Shown here: positions 53,451 to 61,990 of the stretch, piece after piece
Numbering within the stretch: position 1 is the stretch's first letter
How the letters are laid out: every line of letters begins with the position of its first letter
DNA from: Brevibacterium yomogidense
Lineage (GTDB): Bacteria > Actinomycetota > Actinomycetes > Actinomycetales > Brevibacteriaceae
Assembly (NCBI RefSeq): GCF_016107685.1
Contig: NZ_JABASY010000006.1
Location: 186,001-250,000, forward strand
DNA length: 64,000 bases
Reading direction: 5' to 3'
Notes under the pieces: generated by a model
What the model saw: only the letters and a program-made list of their open reading frames with translations
Database searches by the model: none
Told to the model about the DNA's origin: nothing
Program-made: the position numbers and the translations under genes

Positions 53451-53520
53451 CCGCTGCGCCGGGGTGCTGAGCGCTGATCGGTTGCTGAGCGGCTCACCTT
53501 CAGAGGTGGGCTCACCTCAG
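53440..53520. repeat. Stop-codon-spanning repeats between convergent genes
   Basis: 20-nt units at 53440, 53460 and 53480 (CGGGGTACTGACCGCTGCGC, CGGGGTGCTGAGCGCTGATC and a weaker third); the first contains the YitT-like stop. Then GGCTCACCT...CAGAGGTGG occurs twice to 53525, and this second pair contains the stop of the minus-strand SurA-like gene. Confidence 0.8.
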
Positions 53521-54311
53521 AGGTGGACGGTCACGTCCGCCTCTTCGCGCAGCTCGGTCGCGAGGCTGTCGGTCGCCTCTGCTTCCTTCTGTCCGGTGAC
53601 CTGCTCCTCGAGCTGGGGCTTGACGTCCTCGAGCGGCGGCATCTCCTGCGCGGCCTGTTCGCCCTCCTGGGGCTGCTGGGCGCTCATCTGCTCCTGCTGG
53701 GACTTCGCCTGGTCGTAGGCCTCCTGCAGTTCGTCATCGCTCGCCTCGAACGGGCCGGCCTCGTCCTCGACAAGCTTGGCCACCGTCTCCTGCGATGCGA
53801 CCTGGGTGCGGACCTCGTCCTCCGGCATGCCCTGCTCTTCCATCGCGGCGAGGAAGTCCTCCGGGCTCATCTGGTTCGTCTCCGCGGTCTCCGCCAGCGC
53901 GTCCTCGACGTCTGCATCGGACACCTCGATGCCGCGGTCAGAGGCTTCCTGCTCGAGCAGCTCGACACCGATCAGGCTCTCCACCGTGTCGTTCTTCAGC
54001 TGGTCCTGGTCGACTTCCTGACCGGTCTGCTGCGACTGCATCGCCATCTGCTGGAACTGGCTCTCGTAGACGCCCGTGAACTCGTCCTTCGTGATCTCCG
54101 TGCCGTTGACCTCCGCGACGACGTCCGGGACGCCTTCGAGGTCGGGATCCTGCGCCGAGGCCTCCTCACCGCCTGCTGCCGGGTCCTCTCCCTGCGCGGC
54201 CGAGTCCTGCGCGTCAGGGGCCTCCTCCGGTGCGCCGGAGCCGCCGCACGCGCCCAAGGCGAAGGCGATCCCCGCCGCACCGATTGCGATTCCCATGGTT
54301 CTGAACTGCAC
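53517..54311 (-). CDS. SurA N-terminal-like periplasmic chaperone lipoprotein
   Basis: 264 residues. Signal peptide with lipobox IAFALGACGG (Cys about 22), then an acidic Asp/Glu/Gln linker and the SurA_N-type domain VVAEVNGTEITKDEFTGVYESQFQQMAMQ ... NDTVESLIGVELLEQEASDRGIEVSDADVEDAL. No PPIase domain follows. It is probably a membrane-anchored folding factor for secreted proteins, by analogy with PrsA/SurA. Stands alone. Confidence 0.88.
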   Translation of the reverse strand: MQFRTMGIAIGAAGIAFALGACGGSGAPEEAPDAQDSAAQGEDPAAGGEEASAQDPDLEGVPDVVAEVNGTEITKDEFTGVYESQFQQMAMQSQQTGQEVDQDQLKNDTVESLIGVELLEQEASDRGIEVSDADVEDALAETAETNQMSPEDFLAAMEEQGMPEDEVRTQVASQETVAKLVEDEAGPFEASDDELQEAYDQAKSQQEQMSAQQPQEGEQAAQEMPPLEDVKPQLEEQVTGQKEAEATDSLATELREEADVTVHL

Positions 54312-54441
54312 GAAGTCTCCTGACTGATCGTCTGCGGCCCCGGTCGAGAATGAGCGGGTGCTGGTCGCTGTCCGGCAGTCGAGGCTAGTCGCCCCGGCTG
54401 ACCGGGCGGGGTGCTCCCACTGGGTGCGGGCTGAACCGTAC

Positions 54442-54547
54442 GAAAGGAGGGGTGGGGGAAGGGTGCTGGAAAGAGGAGGGCAGGAGGAAAGGAGAGGCCG
54501 GAAGAAGGGAGGGGCCGGAGGGAAGGAGGAGTGGACGAGTGGAGGGG
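54442..54547 (+). repeat. Polypurine tract
   Basis: About 105 bases that are nearly all A and G on the plus strand (for example AAAGGAGGGGTGGGGGAAGGG), with only scattered C or T. It lies in the 281-bp gap between the divergent SurA-like and DUF2695 genes. Confidence 0.85.
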
Positions 54548-54592
54548 GCAGTGCGGGACGGTTGTGTCCGTGCCGTCTGGGAGAGTTCGTTT

Positions 54593-55012
54593 ATGGAAAC
54601 GAACACGCCATCCGCAGAAGCGGAGAACATCGTCCGACTGGCCGCGCGCACGATCCTCACTCCTGATGTGGGGGAGTGCCTGGTCTGCTACGTCGACCGG
54701 CAGCTGCGCGCATTCGGGTGCGACGGCACACACCGGTTCGCGCAGCAGTACCGGGAGGCATCGGCACCCCGATCGACCGCACTCGTCAAACGGCTCGCGC
54801 GTGTGGGGGCGTGCTGCTGTGACTGCGAGATCTTCCTCAATGCCTGCGAGCCCGCATTCGCACTGTGGACGGAGGATCGCTGGGTCGACGATCCGGAGCA
54901 GGGGGAGGTGTTCGTCGAATCGCAGCCGCCGGCGGTCATGCCCGCCTGCGCAGGGGTGCCGCGCGGTGCCGTGGACCCGTGTCGCAACTGGGCGCGGGCC
55001 GCGAAGTGGTGA
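54593..55012 (+). CDS. DUF2695 domain protein
   Basis: 139 residues from ATG 54593; the frame extends back through the polypurine tract and gives no sensible sequence there. GECLVCYVDRQLRAFGCDGTHRFAQQYREASAP and LARVGACCCDCEIFLNACEPA match the Cys-rich DUF2695 pattern, including DCEIF. A metal site is likely. The C-terminal Cys (AVMPACAGVP, DPCRNW) are unusual. Stop codon is in a 31-nt repeat. Confidence 0.75.
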   Translation: METNTPSAEAENIVRLAARTILTPDVGECLVCYVDRQLRAFGCDGTHRFAQQYREASAPRSTALVKRLARVGACCCDCEIFLNACEPAFALWTEDRWVDDPEQGEVFVESQPPAVMPACAGVPRGAVDPCRNWARAAKW

Positions 55013-55061
55013 GGCGGTTCGTGACGTGAGCGCGAAGTGGTGAGGAGCCTCGTGAGGTGAA
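55000..55061 (+). repeat. 31-nt tandem repeat spanning the DUF2695-gene stop codon
   Basis: CGCGAAGTGGTGAGG starts at 55000 and again at 55031, period 31, with a decayed third copy near 55070. The first copy contains the last Trp codon and TGA. Confidence 0.85.
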
Positions 55062-55123
55062 GAGGCCCCGCGAAGTGAGGGAGAAGTATTCCGCTGAGCC
55101 CGTGCGAACCGTACTCTTATCCT

Positions 55124-55552
55124 ATGAATGAGAGCCTCGCCACATACATCGCCCTCCCCGGCACCACGGCTGAAGCCTTCGAGCACTGGCATGACGTTCT
55201 GGGTGGCGAATTGGACATCACCCGGTACGGCGATGTCCCCATGGCGGGCATGCCGTTCGAGCCCGCCCCGGGCGCCGTCGCCCACGTGACGCTGTCGACA
55301 CCCGCGGGTGAGATCGCCGGGGGTGACGCGATGGACGACGGGAGCGACTACCCGATCCGCGGCACCGCGTACTCACTGCTCTACACCGCATCCACACCGG
55401 AGCGTGCACGGGAGATCATCAAGGCGTTCACGGACGGCGGCGGTGAGGCGACGATGCCGTTCGAGAAGGCGCCGTGGGGTGAATGGTACGGGCAGGTGTT
55501 CGATCGGTACGGCGTGATGTGGGCGCTGAGCGTCAGCAGCGATCAGGACTGA
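55124..55552 (+). CDS. VOC family protein (PhnB/YjdN-like)
   Basis: 142 residues. TYIALPGTTAEAFEHWHDVLGGELDITRYGDVP, AHVTLSTPAGEIAGGDAM, LYTASTPERAREIIKAFTDGGGEATMPFEKAPWGEWYGQVFDRYGVMWALSV is the PhnB-type glyoxalase fold. No ribosome site precedes the ATG, so the mRNA may be leaderless. Its end overlaps the convergent MFS gene by ten bases. Confidence 0.9.
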   Translation: MNESLATYIALPGTTAEAFEHWHDVLGGELDITRYGDVPMAGMPFEPAPGAVAHVTLSTPAGEIAGGDAMDDGSDYPIRGTAYSLLYTASTPERAREIIKAFTDGGGEATMPFEKAPWGEWYGQVFDRYGVMWALSVSSDQD

Positions 55553-57063
55553 TCGTCACGTGAGGGTCGATCGTCACGCACGGGCTGACCGTCACGTGCG
55601 GGCTGACCGTCACGCGTGGACTGATCCGTACGTGCGGGCTGGGCGGCGAGCGCACTGTCGATCGCGTGGTTGCTGAGTCTGCGCACCACGATCAGAAGCG
55701 CGCACAGCATGCCGGTCGCGGTCAAGAGGAACACGGAGCGCAGCGCCCATTCGCGCCCCACGAACGGCTCCATGGCAGCGACGACCAGTCCGCCCGTCAA
55801 GGAGCCGACTGCGATCGTCCCCCACCCGAACAGCCGGTAGACGGAGTTCACGCGGCCCAGCAGGTGATCCGGGATGATGCGCTGGCGGAACGACACCGTG
55901 ACGATGTTCCACACGACGACGAAGAACCCTTCGACGGCCCCGGCCGTCCACACGACCGCCGCATGGGAACTCAACGCGATGACGAGCGTCGCCACCACCA
56001 TCCCGGACACGCTCAGCGACAGCGCCGTGCCTGGGCGCAGTCGCTCCGTCACGCGGTCGCCCACGAGTGATGCGATGACTGCGCCGACGGCCATGCCGGT
56101 GAGCATCAGCCCGAACTGCCAACCCGCGAACAGTCCCAGCACGTCTTGGACGAAGAGCACGAAGACGGCCGACGTGAGCGCTCCCAGCATGTTCATCGCC
56201 CCGAGCGTCAGAGCGAGATCGCGCAGGACCCGGTGAGACCACAGCCACCGGAAACCCTCCACGATGTCTGCGGACCAGGACGCTGAGTGTGCGTGAGCAG
56301 CGTGACCGGCTTGAGCGCCGTGAGCGGTCTGAGGAGTGTGAGCGCTCTGACCATTGGGGCCGCACGCAACGTTCCGTGGACTCGTCCGTGACGGGGTCGT
56401 CGTCCGCGCAATGCTCGCGACGAGCACCGCAGCGATCGCCAGCAGCCCGGCGTTCACCCCGAACGGCACCGCGGCCGCCACACCGATGAGTGCTCCGGCC
56501 ACAGGTGGCCCGAGGAAGCTGTTCGTCACGGTCTCCACACCCCAGAGGCGTCCATTGGCCGTCTCCAGTCGAGCATGAGGCACGATCGTGGGCAGCATGG
56601 TCTGCGCCGCATTGTCGCGGACCACCTCTGCCAGACCCAGGAGGAACGCGGCCGTGCAGAGTGCGGCGAGCACCCACCCTGAACCTGCGGCAGGGGCGGC
56701 GCCTGCGGCGATCTGCGCCGGATCGGGCAAGTCGTCCTGGACGAGGACGACCGCCGCAGTGAGTACCGTGACGAGGGCCGCGCGGACGGCGTCCATCCAC
56801 GCGACGAGGCGCACGCGGTCATACCGGTCCGCCAGCACGCCCGCGTGGAGGGTGAACAGGAGCCACGGCAGGCGCGAGGCCAGCGCCACCACGGTGATGA
56901 GCACCGGATCACGGGTGAGGGATGTCGCCAGCCAGACGACCGCCACCGCCATGAGCCCGTCGCCCAGGTTGGCGGCTGCCGCGGACCCGAGCAGCCGCAG
57001 ATACCGCGGGCCCAGCGGCGGACGCGGGGTGCCGGCCTGAGCGCGGGCGGCATGCTCATCCAC
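55543..57063 (-). CDS. MFS transporter (MFS_3 / EntS-type)
   Basis: 506 residues with twelve helices. Family marks: LLGSAAAANLGDGLMAVAVVWLATSLTRDP, SRLPWLLFTLHAGVLADRYDRVRLV, RLETANGRLWGVETVTNSFLGPPVAGALIG. A long His/Ala-rich loop separates the two halves. The C-terminal tail is built from six-residue repeats (DGQPAR type) encoded by an 18-nt tandem repeat. Probably co-transcribed with the ArsR gene upstream (43-bp gap). Exported substrate unknown. Confidence 0.92.
   Translation of the reverse strand: MDEHAARAQAGTPRPPLGPRYLRLLGSAAAANLGDGLMAVAVVWLATSLTRDPVLITVVALASRLPWLLFTLHAGVLADRYDRVRLVAWMDAVRAALVTVLTAAVVLVQDDLPDPAQIAAGAAPAAGSGWVLAALCTAAFLLGLAEVVRDNAAQTMLPTIVPHARLETANGRLWGVETVTNSFLGPPVAGALIGVAAAVPFGVNAGLLAIAAVLVASIARTTTPSRTSPRNVACGPNGQSAHTPQTAHGAQAGHAAHAHSASWSADIVEGFRWLWSHRVLRDLALTLGAMNMLGALTSAVFVLFVQDVLGLFAGWQFGLMLTGMAVGAVIASLVGDRVTERLRPGTALSLSVSGMVVATLVIALSSHAAVVWTAGAVEGFFVVVWNIVTVSFRQRIIPDHLLGRVNSVYRLFGWGTIAVGSLTGGLVVAAMEPFVGREWALRSVFLLTATGMLCALLIVVRRLSNHAIDSALAAQPARTDQSTRDGQPARDGQPVRDDRPSRDDQS
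55549..55638. repeat. 18-nt tandem repeat x5
   Basis: Units at 55549, 55567, 55585, 55603 and 55621 of the type CTGACCGTCACGTGCGGG. The first unit contains the stop codon of the VOC gene; all five encode the C-terminal repeats of the minus-strand MFS protein. Confidence 0.9.
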
Positions 57064-57106
57064 TCCGGAGCGCTCCTCGGCACCGTCGCCGCCCCCCCGG
57101 GCTCAC

Positions 57107-57730
57107 TCATGGCATGCCGCCGTCGCCCGTGTCCTCCGGTGCCGGCAGGGTCGTCCTGGTCGTCGCGTACAGCGCGAGCGTGAGCCCGTAGACGGTGTCA
57201 CCGCTGCGCGGCTGATCCGCGAACTCGACGAGGAGCGCGTTGAGCCTCTCCTGCCATTCCGCAGCCCGCTCCGGGGAGATCCGCACATGCCGCACGTTCG
57301 CGTCCACCTCATCGACCGGCGCCACAGCGACCTCCGCCGCCGCGTCGCGCAGGATGCGTGTGGGGCGGTCGGCGGCATCGTGCACGTGCATATAGCGGAA
57401 GACACGCGCTGTGCGTCCGTAGTACTTCGCCTCGATCGCCCGGACCTTCTTCGTCCGCACGACCCTGATGAGCCCCGCGGCCTCGAGCACCTTCATGTGG
57501 TGTCCGACCGTGCCCTTGGGGCGGCCCACGGTCTGGGCGACCTCCTGCGTGGTGGCTGCCCGTTCGTTCAGGAGCGCGACGATCCGACTGCGGAGATCGT
57601 CGAACAGGGCGCGGTACTGCGCGGGTTCGGTGAGGACACGTTCGTCGTCAAGCGCGTAGTCGAGGGTGTGCCCCGGCCCGGGAGTGTGCCCCGGTTCGGG
57701 GGTGCGGGAGGGACTCGAACTGTCGGCCAT
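57107..57730 (-). CDS. ArsR-family regulator
   Basis: 207 residues from ATG 57730. A short Pro/Ser head is followed by LDDERVLTEPAQYRALFDDLRSRIVALLNERAATTQEVAQTVGRPKGTVGHHMKVLEAAGLIRVVRTKKVRAIEAKYYGRTARVF, a winged helix with wing. It should control its own promoter and the following MFS gene through the palindrome at 57736-57759. Inducer unknown. Confidence 0.9.
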   Translation of the reverse strand: MADSSSPSRTPEPGHTPGPGHTLDYALDDERVLTEPAQYRALFDDLRSRIVALLNERAATTQEVAQTVGRPKGTVGHHMKVLEAAGLIRVVRTKKVRAIEAKYYGRTARVFRYMHVHDAADRPTRILRDAAAEVAVAPVDEVDANVRHVRISPERAAEWQERLNALLVEFADQPRSGDTVYGLTLALYATTRTTLPAPEDTGDGGMP

Positions 57731-57735
57731 AGTCA

Positions 57736-57759
57736 AATGGTCGAGCAATCCCGACCATT
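57736..57759. promoter_or_regulatory. ArsR operator candidate
   Basis: AATGGTCG (57736-57743) and CGACCATT (57752-57759) are perfect 8-base inverted arms, six bases upstream of the ArsR start. A further AATGGTC half-site is at about 57764. Confidence 0.7.
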
Positions 57760-57832
57760 CGTCAATGGTCCGCGTCGGAGACACGGCACGTACTCTGGAG
57801 TGGACCCGACCCTGTGGAGCAAGGGGGAGTGC

Positions 57833-58378
57833 ATGCTCACGGAGTTCGCCCGCGACCACGCCTTCACGATCGCGTGGTTCGGGCTCATGGCAGTCGTCTG
57901 GTTCGGATGGGCGCAGGAGGACCCGCCACCGCGATGGCGGTGGGCGCTGGGGGTGGGATCCGTCCTCGGTGTCGCCGTCGCAGGGGTGTTCGGCTACACG
58001 GTCGGCCTGCGCTGGAACGAGAGCTCCGCCCTGGAGGGCGTCTACGAGTGGTTCGGCGTCCTCACCCTCGCCGAAGTCGTGCTGGCCGCCGCCGGTGCCC
58101 TCATCCTGTGGAGGCGCGGGGCGTCGCGATGGTCCGCGTGGTGGGTCGCCTTCGTCGTCGCCCTGCACTTCATGCCGCTGGCGTTCCTCCTGCGCGACTG
58201 GTCACTCATCGTGCTGGGGGTGGTGCAGGTGCTCGCCCTGGCGGCCCTGATCCCGCGGCTGCAGCGGGACGAGACCGTCTCCAGCCGCCTGGTGGGCCCC
58301 GTCATGGGTGTGTCGCTGCTGCTGTTCGCCGCCGTGTCGATCGTCGTGTTCTACCGGGCAGAGGGTCTGCCGTGGTGA
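57833..58378 (+). CDS. Hypothetical six-helix membrane protein
   Basis: 181 residues from ATG 57833 with AGGGGGAG upstream. Segments such as FTIAWFGLMAVVWFGWAQ, VGSVLGVAVAGVFGYTVGL, AWWVAFVVALHFMPLAFLL and IVLGVVQVLALAALI give five to six helices. Family not recognised. It is divergent from the ArsR gene and could share its operator. Confidence 0.78.
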   Translation: MLTEFARDHAFTIAWFGLMAVVWFGWAQEDPPPRWRWALGVGSVLGVAVAGVFGYTVGLRWNESSALEGVYEWFGVLTLAEVVLAAAGALILWRRGASRWSAWWVAFVVALHFMPLAFLLRDWSLIVLGVVQVLALAALIPRLQRDETVSSRLVGPVMGVSLLLFAAVSIVVFYRAEGLPW

Positions 58379-58391
58379 ACACGCGCGCAGC

Positions 58392-58967
58392 TCAGCCTTT
58401 CTTCTCCCGGGGGACGCGTCCCATGAGGTAGAACTCCGGGTTGGGCTGCATCCCGCCGATGAGCGCCATCCTGTTCGACAGGCCGAAGAAGCCGGTGATC
58501 GCGGCGATGTCCCACGCGTCCTCGTCGTCGAAGCCGTGTGCGGCGAGCGCATCGTGGTCCGCGTCGTTCACCGCTGCCGGATCCTGACTCACCTTCATCG
58601 CGAAGTCGAGCATCGCCCGCTGCCGGGGCGTGATGTCCGCGTGGCGGTGGTCGACCGCGACCTGGTCCGCGACGTACGGGTCCTTCGCGAAGATCCGCAG
58701 GACCGCACCGTGTGCGACGACGCAGTACAGGCAGCCGTTCGCCGCCGAGGTCGCGGTCACGATCATCTCCCGGTCCGCTTTCGTGAGGTTGCCGGTCTCC
58801 TTCTCCATGAGTGCGTCGTAGTAGGCGAAGAACGCGCGGAACTCCGCGGGCCTGCGTGCGAGGCCGAGGAAGACGTTCGGCACGAAGCCGGACTTCTCCG
58901 CCACGGCGAGGATGTGTTCGCGGATGTCTTCGGGGACGTTGTCGATGTCTGCAAGGGGATAGCGCAT
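58392..58967 (-). CDS. AhpD-like/peroxidase-related carboxymuconolactone family enzyme
   Basis: 191 residues. The redox pair Cys79 and Cys82 in CLYCVVAHG with His86, and LTKADREMIVTATSAAN, mark the AhpD-type hydroperoxidase subfamily. YPLADIDNVPEDIREHI and NPEFYLMGRVPR are typical of uncharacterised peroxidase-related proteins. It probably reduces hydroperoxides or disulfides. Convergent with the membrane-protein gene, 13 bp apart. Confidence 0.92.
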   Translation of the reverse strand: MRYPLADIDNVPEDIREHILAVAEKSGFVPNVFLGLARRPAEFRAFFAYYDALMEKETGNLTKADREMIVTATSAANGCLYCVVAHGAVLRIFAKDPYVADQVAVDHRHADITPRQRAMLDFAMKVSQDPAAVNDADHDALAAHGFDDEDAWDIAAITGFFGLSNRMALIGGMQPNPEFYLMGRVPREKKG

Positions 58968-59017
58968 AGGGACAGACTAGCGACCTGCGTCACAGTTCGG
59001 TGCGCTACCGTCGAAAC

Positions 59018-60550
59018 ATGCATGTTTCCGCGCCTTCCGACATCGATCTTGCGTCGCTCGTGTCCGCCCGTGACGGCGGACGCAGCATGGACGTGCACTG
59101 CCCGTTCGACAAGTCTCTGATCGGGTCCCTGCCCGTCTCGACACGGGACGACGTCGCTGCGGCGTTCGCCACGGCGCGTTCCGCTCAGGCCGAGTGGGTG
59201 CGCACGCCTATGCGGGAGCGCACCCGCATCCTCACGCGCTTCCGCGACCTCGTGCTCGACCACAACACGGAGCTCCTCACGTGGATCCAGCAGGAGACCG
59301 GCAAGTCGCGGGCGAACGCCTTCGAGGAGGTGACCGATGTCGCGCTCTGGGCGGGCCACCTCGCCCACCACGGACCCGGTGTGCTGAGGGAGCGCCGCCG
59401 TGCCGGTGCGATCCCGGTCCTCACGCGGACGCATGAGCGTCGCGTGCCCTACGGAGTGGTCGGCATCATCACGCCGTGGAACTACCCCTTCACACTCCCC
59501 GTCACGGATTCGCTGCCCGCGCTCCTGGCCGGCAACGCCGTGGTCCTCAAACCCGATGACAAGACCCCGCACACCGCTCTGCGAGCCCTGTCCCTCCTGC
59601 TGGAGGCGGGACTGCCTCCCGGTCTCCTCCAGATCGTCCTGGGCGACGGGTCCACGATCGGCGAGGAGATCGTCGAACACGCGGACCACATGGTGTTCAC
59701 CGGGTCGACCGCCACCGGGCGCACCATCGCCACCCGCTGCGCGGAGCGGCTCATCGGGGTGGCCGCGGAACTGGGTGGCAAGAACCCGATGCTCGTGCTC
59801 GAGGACGCAGACACCGACCGTGCGGCGGCAGGCGCCGTGACCGCCTGCTTCTCCAACTCCGGTCAGCTCTGCATCAGCGTGGAGCGCATCTACGTCCACG
59901 ACTCCCAGTGGGACGCGTTCACCTCCCGGTTCGTCGAGCACGTGCAGACGATGACCGTTCGCGCGGGCTGCACGTGGGATGCGGACATGGGCTCGCTCAT
60001 CAGCGCACAGCAGCTGGAGACGGTGACGCGCCACGTGGACGACGCCGTGCAGAAGGGCGCACGGGTGCTCGCGGGAGGACGGGCCCGCCCGGACCTCGGG
60101 CCGTACGTCTTCGAGCCGACCGTGCTGACGGACGTGCAGCCGGACATGGAGCTGCATTCCGCGGAGACCTTCGGCCCCGTCGTGAGCCTCTACCGGGCCC
60201 ACAGCGACGAAGAGGCGGTCGCCGCGGCGAACGACACCGACTTCGGCCTGAACGCGAGCGTCTGGTCGAAGCGGCACGGCCCTCGCGTGGCCCGGCGGCT
60301 GCACGCCGGAAGCGTGAACATCAACGAGGGCTACGCGGCGACCTGGGCGTCCCACGACGCGCCGATGGGCGGGGTGAAGGACTCCGGGATCGGCCGCCGC
60401 CACGGGATGGACGGCATCCTCGGGTACACGCAGGCGCAGACCATCGCACAGCAGAGGCTCCTGCCGATCGCCGGACCCCGCGGGCTCTCCCACGAGCGCT
60501 GGGCGTCGCTCATGCACGCCGGCGTCCGTGTCCTCAGCCGCCTGCCCTGA
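59018..60550 (+). CDS. gabD: Succinate-semialdehyde (NADP+) dehydrogenase-like ALDH
   Basis: 510 residues from ATG 59018. Catalytic Cys285 in NSGQLCIS and Glu251 in AAELGGKNP; NAD(P) loop VFTGSTATGRTIA; PWNYPFTLP. Best fit is the actinobacterial succinate-semialdehyde dehydrogenase (GabD2 group), but other aldehydes are possible. No other GABA-pathway genes are nearby. Upstream TACCGT followed by six bases suggests a leaderless transcript. Confidence 0.85.
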   Translation: MHVSAPSDIDLASLVSARDGGRSMDVHCPFDKSLIGSLPVSTRDDVAAAFATARSAQAEWVRTPMRERTRILTRFRDLVLDHNTELLTWIQQETGKSRANAFEEVTDVALWAGHLAHHGPGVLRERRRAGAIPVLTRTHERRVPYGVVGIITPWNYPFTLPVTDSLPALLAGNAVVLKPDDKTPHTALRALSLLLEAGLPPGLLQIVLGDGSTIGEEIVEHADHMVFTGSTATGRTIATRCAERLIGVAAELGGKNPMLVLEDADTDRAAAGAVTACFSNSGQLCISVERIYVHDSQWDAFTSRFVEHVQTMTVRAGCTWDADMGSLISAQQLETVTRHVDDAVQKGARVLAGGRARPDLGPYVFEPTVLTDVQPDMELHSAETFGPVVSLYRAHSDEEAVAAANDTDFGLNASVWSKRHGPRVARRLHAGSVNINEGYAATWASHDAPMGGVKDSGIGRRHGMDGILGYTQAQTIAQQRLLPIAGPRGLSHERWASLMHAGVRVLSRLP

Positions 60551-60627
60551 GACGCTGCGCACACCGCAGAGGAGGACCTGCAGGCGAGGCCCACACGTGA
60601 TCGGGCCATACGTGATGATCGTGACAA

Positions 60628-60643
60628 ACCGTTCATGAACGGT
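60628..60643. promoter_or_regulatory. 16-base palindrome upstream of nagB
   Basis: ACCGTTCATGAACGGT is perfectly self-complementary, 120 bp before nagB. It may be the site of a GntR/ROK-type sugar regulator; it does not match the DasR consensus. Confidence 0.55.
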
Positions 60644-60762
60644 ATGTGAATGCCTGCGGACGCCTCGCTGTGTGTACGCTTTCCACAAGCGGAGGGCCCG
60701 AGGTCTTCCTGCCAGTCCTCGACGGGCTGGGCACACCGGGCACCTGATGCGGAGAGTTGTTT

Positions 60763-61494
60763 ATGAGGATCACCACCGACGCGGACATCACACACCTGAT
60801 CACGCGGGCGGCCGATGCGATCGAGGATCTGGTGCGGGACACCCCGGACGCGGTCCTGGGCATCGCGACCGGATCCACCCCGGAACCGCTGTACGCGGAG
60901 ATCACCGCTCGCGCCTCACGAGGGCTCGATCTCAGCAGGCTGCGGATCACCTGCCTGGACGAGTACGTGGGGCTCGATGCGCGCCATCCGCAGAGCTACC
61001 GCCACTACATCGTGCAGCACGTGCTGGAGCCGTGGGGGATCGACCCGGAGGCGACCGTCCTCCCCACCGGTGACTCGGACGACCCGGACGCGGCCGCGGC
61101 GGACTTCGAGCGCCGCATCCTCGGCCTGGGCGGGGTGGACCTGCAGATCCTGGGAGTCGGCCCGAACGGTCACATCGCGTTCAACGAACCGGGCTCCTCG
61201 TTCTCCTCGCGGACCCGTGTCGTGGGGCTGACCCCCAGCACCCGCGAAGCGAACTCACGCTTCTTCGCAGACAAGGCCGAGGTCCCATCGCGGGCGATCT
61301 CGCAGGGGATCGGCACCATCCTCGAATCCCGGCACGCGCTCATGCTCGCGTTCGGTGAGGGCAAGGCGCCCGCGGTCCGTGCGATGCTCGAGGGTCCCGC
61401 GACGGAGGACGTCCCGGCCAGCGCCCTGCAGAAGCACGCGGACGTCGACGTGTACCTGGATGACGCGGCCGCCTCACTCCTCGCGGACCGCTGA
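60763..61494 (+). CDS. nagB: Glucosamine-6-phosphate deaminase
   Basis: 243 residues from ATG 60763, behind GGAGAGTTG. Key residues match E. coli NagB: Asp66 in CLDEYVGL (active-site base), GVGPNGHIAFNEPGSS with His137, ATGSTPEPLY and PSRAISQGIGTI. It converts glucosamine-6-P to fructose-6-P and ammonia, feeding amino sugars into glycolysis. No other nag genes are close. Its end overlaps the SRPBCC gene on the other strand by 21 bases. Confidence 0.94.
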   Translation: MRITTDADITHLITRAADAIEDLVRDTPDAVLGIATGSTPEPLYAEITARASRGLDLSRLRITCLDEYVGLDARHPQSYRHYIVQHVLEPWGIDPEATVLPTGDSDDPDAAAADFERRILGLGGVDLQILGVGPNGHIAFNEPGSSFSSRTRVVGLTPSTREANSRFFADKAEVPSRAISQGIGTILESRHALMLAFGEGKAPAVRAMLEGPATEDVPASALQKHADVDVYLDDAAASLLADR

Positions 61495-61980
61495 CTCCTC
61501 CAGTCTCCTGCGGAGGCCGTGGAGCCCTCCGTCCATCACCCGTCTGTGTGTCCACGCGGAAGCACCCCGCGCGGCCTTCGCGATCCGGCTGCGGGTGACG
61601 ACGCACCACACGATCTCGACACGGCACCCGGTGCCGTCCTCCACGGCATGCCAGTGGCCGTGACCGCGGAGGTCCCCTGCGACGTCGACGCGGGCGGCCA
61701 CCGGGGGCGTGGCCCGGGTGACCGTGAGGATCAGACGGAGGTCCCGCACGAGAGGGCGATGGACCCGGAGCGCCGCGCGGGCACCCTGGGATCCGGCCCG
61801 GGCAGCCCCGTTCAGCGTCGTCGAGTCGCGGACCCCGGGCCACCACTCGTGCCAGCGGCCGATGTTCTGGAAGACCTCCCACACACGTGCGGACGGCTGG
61901 GAGAAGTGCCAGTGAGTCGCGAAGTGGAACGGCGCCGACTCACCCGGTCGCGGGACGACGTGCGTGTGGTCAGCTGACAC
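61474..61980 (-). CDS. SRPBCC-superfamily protein
   Basis: 168 residues starting at GTG 61980, ten bases after the proC stop, so co-transcribed with proC. HFATHWHFSQPSARVWEVFQNIGRWHEWWPGVRDS followed by ATPPVAARVDVAGDLRGHGHWHAVEDGTGCRVEIVWCV is the polyketide-cyclase/START-like fold with a hydrophobic pocket. Ligand unknown. Confidence 0.85.
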   Translation of the reverse strand: MSADHTHVVPRPGESAPFHFATHWHFSQPSARVWEVFQNIGRWHEWWPGVRDSTTLNGAARAGSQGARAALRVHRPLVRDLRLILTVTRATPPVAARVDVAGDLRGHGHWHAVEDGTGCRVEIVWCVVTRSRIAKAARGASAWTHRRVMDGGLHGLRRRLEESAVREE

Positions 61981-61990
61981 GGACGTGGCT

